Positions 60,225 through 64,000 of a DNA stretch of 64,000 nucleotides are shown here, one piece after another. Source of the stretch: Veillonella rodentium (lineage in GTDB: Bacteria > Bacillota > Negativicutes > Veillonellales > Veillonellaceae); contig NZ_LT906470.1 of assembly GCF_900187285.1 (NCBI RefSeq), positions 697,501-761,500 of the forward strand. Direction: 5' to 3'. The notes under the pieces were generated by a model. That model made no database searches. It saw only the letters and a program-made list of their open reading frames with translations, and was not told the DNA's origin. Made by a program: the position numbers and the translations under genes. Position 1 is the stretch's first letter, and every line of letters starts with the position of its first letter.

Positions 60225-60824
60225 ATGGCTAAGAAATATTATGCTGTGCGGCGCGGTCGCACTTCGGGAATCTATACGGCTTGGGCTGATTGTGAACGGC
60301 AGGTAAAGGGCTTTGGCGGCGCTGTCTATAAATCCTTTCCTACCGAAGCTGAAGCTCGTGCATTTATAGCTGATGAGGATGTGAATAAACCTACTGTTAC
60401 CGCATCCGATCATGTTGTCGCTTACATTGATGGCAGTTATAATAAAGATACGAATACTGTTGGTGCCGGTGGTATCATATTCTTAAACGGACAGAAGGAA
60501 ACCTTCTCATTTTCTTCTGCCGATGAACGGCATACAGCATTTTGGAATGTAGCCGGTGAATTATTGGCGGCCATGCATGTTATGCAATATGCGGTAGATC
60601 ATGGGATAGAGGAGTGTTCTCTTTATTATGATTACATGGGCATTGAAATGTGGGCTACCAAGAAGTGGAAACGTAATAATTCCCTTACACAGCAGTATGC
60701 GGAGTTCTATGATTCCGTCAAAGGGGCTGTCAATGTACACTTTCACAAGGTGGCAGCTCATACGGGCGATACGTATAATGAAATGGCGGATGTATTGGCA
60801 AAAAAAGGTGCCGGTATAAATTGA
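60225..60824 (+). CDS. rnhA: Ribonuclease H with N-terminal viroplasmin domain
   Basis: The 199-residue protein has an N-terminal hybrid-binding domain at about 1-45 (KYYAVRRGRTSGIYTAWADCERQVKGF). The RNase H fold has AYIDGSYN (Asp), GELLAAMHV (Glu), LYYDYMGI (Asp) and a C-terminal HTGDTYNEMADVLAKKG. It removes the RNA strand of RNA-DNA hybrids. ATG 60225 follows AGAGGT; the in-frame start six bases earlier is weaker. Confidence 0.93.
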   Translation: MAKKYYAVRRGRTSGIYTAWADCERQVKGFGGAVYKSFPTEAEARAFIADEDVNKPTVTASDHVVAYIDGSYNKDTNTVGAGGIIFLNGQKETFSFSSADERHTAFWNVAGELLAAMHVMQYAVDHGIEECSLYYDYMGIEMWATKKWKRNNSLTQQYAEFYDSVKGAVNVHFHKVAAHTGDTYNEMADVLAKKGAGIN

Positions 60825-60846
60825 TTATCGTAGAAAGGAGGACGTT

Positions 60847-61776
60847 ATGAATATTTGTGTAACCGGTGGGGCCGGATTTATTGGTTCTCATCTGGTAGAT
60901 CGATTGATTGATTTAGGGCATAATGTCCTGGTTATCGATAATCTATCTACAGGGATGCGTTCGTTTGTACATGAACGGGCACAGTTTATAGAAATGGATG
61001 TTCGAGATGCGAATCTGACTGCCGTATTTGAAGACTTTAAACCTTCTGTTGTCTTTCATGAAGCGGCGCAAACGATGGTGCCTTCATCGATGGAGAATCC
61101 AAGTTACGACTGTGATGTGAATTTATTAGGTCTCATCAATGTTCTTGAAGCGTGTCGTAAGGTAAAGGTGGAGCAGGTGTTAATGCCTTCGTCAGCCGCC
61201 GTATATGGGGATTTGGCTATTTTGCCGCTTACGGAGGATTTGAGCGGGAAACCATCCTCCTTTTACGGATTAACAAAGCTTACCGCAGAAGGATATTTGC
61301 GGATTTATCATGAGGCCTTCGGACTCAATACGGTATGTTTCAGATATGCCAATGTATACGGCCCTCGTCAAGGTGATGGCGGTGAAGGTGGCGTTGTGAG
61401 CATTTTTAATCGTCTTATCGTAGAGGGGCAGGAGTTGACCGTTTTTGGAGATGGCGAACAGACTCGTGATTTTATTTATGTTGATGATGTAGTGGATGCC
61501 AATATTAAAGCTATGGGAAAACCGAATTGCACCGGGATTTATAATATATCCACTAATACAGGCGTTTCTGTGAATGAACTCATTGCCAGATTCCGCGCTA
61601 TCAGCGAAAGGACTTTTATCGTTCGGTATGAGGCTGAGCGGGTCGGAGATATAAAGCATTCTCGTTTGAGTAATGTAAAAGCCATGGAGGATTTTGGTTT
61701 TGTCGCACATACTTCCTTAGATGAAGGGTTGAAAAAGACAATGGATTATTTTATTAATCAGATTCGAAATAAATGA
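60847..61776 (+). CDS. NAD-dependent nucleotide-sugar epimerase/dehydratase
   Basis: The 309-residue SDR protein has the Rossmann loop GGAGFIGSHLVD, SSAAVYG and the catalytic YGLTK (Tyr-x3-Lys), with the extended family end GDIKHSRLSNVKA. It probably interconverts UDP-glucose and UDP-galactose or a related sugar for the cell envelope. AGGAGG precedes the ATG. A second epimerase (galE) is at 63604, and galU is upstream, so more than one nucleotide sugar is likely made. Exact substrate not known. Confidence 0.85.
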   Translation: MNICVTGGAGFIGSHLVDRLIDLGHNVLVIDNLSTGMRSFVHERAQFIEMDVRDANLTAVFEDFKPSVVFHEAAQTMVPSSMENPSYDCDVNLLGLINVLEACRKVKVEQVLMPSSAAVYGDLAILPLTEDLSGKPSSFYGLTKLTAEGYLRIYHEAFGLNTVCFRYANVYGPRQGDGGEGGVVSIFNRLIVEGQELTVFGDGEQTRDFIYVDDVVDANIKAMGKPNCTGIYNISTNTGVSVNELIARFRAISERTFIVRYEAERVGDIKHSRLSNVKAMEDFGFVAHTSLDEGLKKTMDYFINQIRNK

Positions 61777-61795
61777 GTGTAAGTGGTTTGGGGAC

Positions 61796-62074
61796 ATGAG
61801 TGATTTACAATTTTGGGTGACAATCGGCCTGTGGAATCTTATTGTATGCGGAATCTACGGACATGATAAATTATGTGCAATCAAGGGATATGATCGTATT
61901 TCTGAATTTACATTGCTATTTTTAGCCTTTGCTTTTGCCGGACTAGGTGCATTATTAGGAATGGTCTTGTGGCATCATAAAACAGCGAAGCTGAAGTTTA
62001 GAATTGTTATTCCTATAGCCTTACTATGGTCTGTATACTCCATAGGCTTTGCTTATGCGCTATGGGTGTATTGA
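61796..62074 (+). CDS. DUF1294 family small membrane protein
   Basis: The 92-residue protein has about three membrane helices and the DUF1294 marks: YGHDKLCAIKGYDRISEFTLL, GALLGMVLWHHKTAKLKF. The function of this family is unknown. GGGGAC precedes the ATG, 19 bases after the epimerase stop. Confidence 0.85.
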   Translation: MSDLQFWVTIGLWNLIVCGIYGHDKLCAIKGYDRISEFTLLFLAFAFAGLGALLGMVLWHHKTAKLKFRIVIPIALLWSVYSIGFAYALWVY

Positions 62075-62100
62075 TTGTATAAACTGATATTTTATTCATC

Positions 62101-62125
62101 TAATTGTGTTATAATAAAACAATTA
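62101..62125 (+). promoter_or_regulatory. Possible pgi promoter within an inverted repeat
   Basis: TAATTGT (62101-62107) and ACAATTA (62119-62125) flank a TATAAT at 62110-62115. No clear -35 is seen. Confidence 0.4.
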
Positions 62126-62157
62126 GTATATAAAAATAGTAGTGAAGGAGTTATTTG

Positions 62158-63591
62158 ATGTTGAGGTTAGGTTCGGGGTTTGAATTAGATTATTCCAATA
62201 TCTATAATGAAAGCTGCATACAAGAGCGGGATGTAAATAATTTTGAACGGGCTATACAAAATATATGGCATCACACGAATATTTTACGGTCCACCGGGTT
62301 TGAGGAAGGTCATGTGTCAAAAGATGGCCTTCCGGAGCCTGTTCTGTTTTATCAGTTACCTTATATTTCAGCGGAAGGCATTAATACGCCGCATATGTTA
62401 GAACGTTTATATGCATTGCGTGATTATGCACGTAATCATATTGATACGGTCGTATCTGTGGGTATCGGAGGATCCTATTTGGGGAGCAAGGTTATCTTTG
62501 ATGTTCAATGCGGATCATTTTGGAACAACTGCAGCGTTGAAGAACGCGACGGATATCCTCGCATGTATTTTGCGGGGTTTAACGTGGACGGCGTTTATTT
62601 AGATGGTCTCATGCGCACCTTGAAATATCAAGCGCAAGAAAAGGGATCCGATTATAAGGTGATGCTTGTTATTACCTCCAAGTCGGGATCCACAATCGAA
62701 CCGATGGCAAATTTTATGATTCTTGAAAAATTCTTACAGGAGAATCATATTAATTATGAAGTGGTGGCTGTTACGGACACATCTGATGATGAGCACCCCA
62801 CCGTCTTGCGATCCATGGCTCTTGAAAATAATTGGAAAACGTATTCTATTCCCTACGGTGTAGGCGGACGTTTTTCCGTATTTACGGAGGTCGGCTTTGT
62901 AACGGCGGCTTTAGTGGGTTTTGATATCGAAGGATTCTTGGCGGGGGCCGCATCTATGGATACGGCATGCCAGGATGAGGATACTTTCAAAAATCCGGCT
63001 TTGTTGAGCGCTTTGTTGAAATATATTGCATCAGAACGGTATGGACGCATTATAGAGGTGTTTATGCCTTATGGGGAAGCATTACATTCCCTGTCGGATT
63101 GGTATGTACAACTTTTATCCGAATCGTTAGGCAAGATGAGTAACACGTGTCTGCCGTATGGACGCACACCTGTAGCCGCAGTGGGAACAATGGATATGCA
63201 TGCACAGGTGCAGGAACATCAGGAGGGACGCTTAAATAAGGTCGTTCAATTTATTAAGGTGAAAGACTGGCATAATGATCTTGTTGTACCGGATACATAT
63301 AGCCAGTATGAACGGTTGCGCTCATTAAATAATGTAAATATTTGTGATATTTTAAATATCGCTCTGGATGCCAATAGTGAGGCTTTATCCACCGATAATC
63401 GTTTTAATATGACAATTACGGTGCCCACATTGAATGCGTTTCATTTAGGAGAAATCATGTTTATGCATTGTTGGGCCGTATATTTTGAATCTATTTTGGC
63501 CGGTGTAGATGCTTTTGATCAGCCCGGGGTAGAGGTTTATAAACGGTTGATCGGACCAAAACTGGCAGAAGTAAAGAATTCGCATAATTAG
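62158..63591 (+). CDS. pgi: Glucose-6-phosphate isomerase
   Basis: The 477-residue enzyme converts glucose 6-phosphate and fructose 6-phosphate. It has VSVGIGGSYLGSK, VITSKSGSTIEP, GVGGRFSVFTEVG and QLLSESLGKM, and a C-terminal half with the catalytic His/Lys region. Length fits the Firmicute form. ATG 62158 is chosen; TTG lies just before it. GAAGGAG precedes it. A TATAAT at 62110-62115 inside a TAATTGT/ACAATTA repeat (62101-62125) may be its promoter. Confidence 0.95.
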   Translation: MLRLGSGFELDYSNIYNESCIQERDVNNFERAIQNIWHHTNILRSTGFEEGHVSKDGLPEPVLFYQLPYISAEGINTPHMLERLYALRDYARNHIDTVVSVGIGGSYLGSKVIFDVQCGSFWNNCSVEERDGYPRMYFAGFNVDGVYLDGLMRTLKYQAQEKGSDYKVMLVITSKSGSTIEPMANFMILEKFLQENHINYEVVAVTDTSDDEHPTVLRSMALENNWKTYSIPYGVGGRFSVFTEVGFVTAALVGFDIEGFLAGAASMDTACQDEDTFKNPALLSALLKYIASERYGRIIEVFMPYGEALHSLSDWYVQLLSESLGKMSNTCLPYGRTPVAAVGTMDMHAQVQEHQEGRLNKVVQFIKVKDWHNDLVVPDTYSQYERLRSLNNVNICDILNIALDANSEALSTDNRFNMTITVPTLNAFHLGEIMFMHCWAVYFESILAGVDAFDQPGVEVYKRLIGPKLAEVKNSHN

Positions 63592-63603
63592 TAGGGGGAC
63601 GTT

Positions 63604-64000
63604 ATGAATATTTTAGTTACCGGAGGTGCCGGTTATATTGGAAGTCATACAGTACGTGCATTGCAACGCGCCGGGTATACACCTGTTATCGTAGATAATT
63701 TGTCTCGAGGTCATGTGGAATCGATTCCTGAGGGCATTGATTTTTATAACATGGATATTGCCGATCCAAAATTGGTAGAGGTGATGAAGAAGCATCAAAT
63801 TATCGGTATAATGCATTTTGCAGCTCATTCTCAGGTCGGTGAATCAATGCAGAACCCTGCTATTTATTATGAAAATAATGTAGTCGGTTCATATCACCTC
63901 ATCGAATCCGCCCGTCAAGCGGGGATTAAGCATTTTGTGTTTTCCAGTACTGCCGCAGTTTACGGGGAGCCGGAGGTAGTACCGATTCGAGAGGATGCTC
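63604..64000 (+). CDS. galE: UDP-glucose 4-epimerase, cut by the window end
   Basis: At least 132 residues are read before the window ends. They start MNILVTGGAGYIGSHTVRAL (the NAD loop), then VIVDNLSRGH, MHFAAHSQVGESMQNP and FSSTAAVYGEP, all typical of GalE. The enzyme converts UDP-glucose and UDP-galactose. AGGGGGA precedes the ATG, 12 bases after pgi. The catalytic Tyr-x3-Lys lies beyond the window. Confidence 0.92.
   Translation, partial: MNILVTGGAGYIGSHTVRALQRAGYTPVIVDNLSRGHVESIPEGIDFYNMDIADPKLVEVMKKHQIIGIMHFAAHSQVGESMQNPAIYYENNVVGSYHLIESARQAGIKHFVFSSTAAVYGEPEVVPIREDA

Overview
The window looks like chromosome of a Negativicute (a Firmicute with an outer membrane), most like Veillonella. 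The evidence is a Firmicute gene order (purR-glmU-prs-pth; tmk-holB-ricT-trmN6-rsmI-metG-tatD; rnmV-ksgA) together with an LptD/OstA-like outer-membrane assembly protein, moderate-to-low GC, and strong Shine-Dalgarno sites. No transposase, phage gene or CRISPR array was seen. Most of the window is core genome, with small accessory or lineage-specific islands.

Region by region. 1-0.8 kb: end of an rRNA operon (5S rRNA and terminator), a frameshifted molybdopterin-binding Mop gene and tRNA-Gly(CCC). 1-4.1 kb: two tandem NhaA antiporters and an exported PG-binding/3D-domain protein. 4.3-16.9 kb: purR (with a candidate PurBox pair), glmU, prs, pth, a SpeA-like decarboxylase, tmk, holB, ricT, trmN6, rsmI, metG and tatD. 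17-22.3 kb: a polyphosphate operon holding an exopolyphosphatase, a second Ppx paralogue with degenerate catalytic motifs, and ppk1. 22.7-28.4 kb: a YabE-like G5/3D protein, rnmV and ksgA, interrupted by an opposite-strand methionine unit (LysR regulator, MetE-like methyltransferase, MsrAB). 28.5-35.8 kb: gltS, prfC, topB and a DEAD-box helicase. 36-41.8 kb: feoA, feoB, a Cys-rich FeoB-associated peptide, a small membrane-associated protein and a P1B-type metal ATPase, with Fur-like palindromes. 41.9-45.8 kb: two unknown membrane proteins, an ECF S component, then a SCIFF ranthipeptide precursor (47 aa) and its radical SAM/SPASM maturase, separated by a perfect 36-bp hairpin. 45.8-50.5 kb: hypF, hypC, hypD and hypE for [NiFe]-hydrogenase maturation. 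50.7-54.9 kb: two unknown exported proteins (one with about six short repeats), the LptD-like protein and galU. 55.1-58.7 kb: hotdog protein, BioY, thiolase and AMP-ligase, resembling the yhfSTU set of Bacillus subtilis. 58.7-64 kb: a nucleoid-associated protein, ybaK, RNase H, a sugar epimerase, a DUF1294 protein, pgi and a galE cut by the window end.

The items most worth follow-up are the degenerate Ppx paralogue inside the ppx-ppk operon, the SCIFF locus with its very long intervening hairpin, the repeat-bearing exported protein beside the LptD-like gene, the three chained palindromes upstream of gltS, and the hotdog/BioY/thiolase/ligase cluster with a palindrome over its promoter. Family assignments rest on motifs read by eye; no database search was run.
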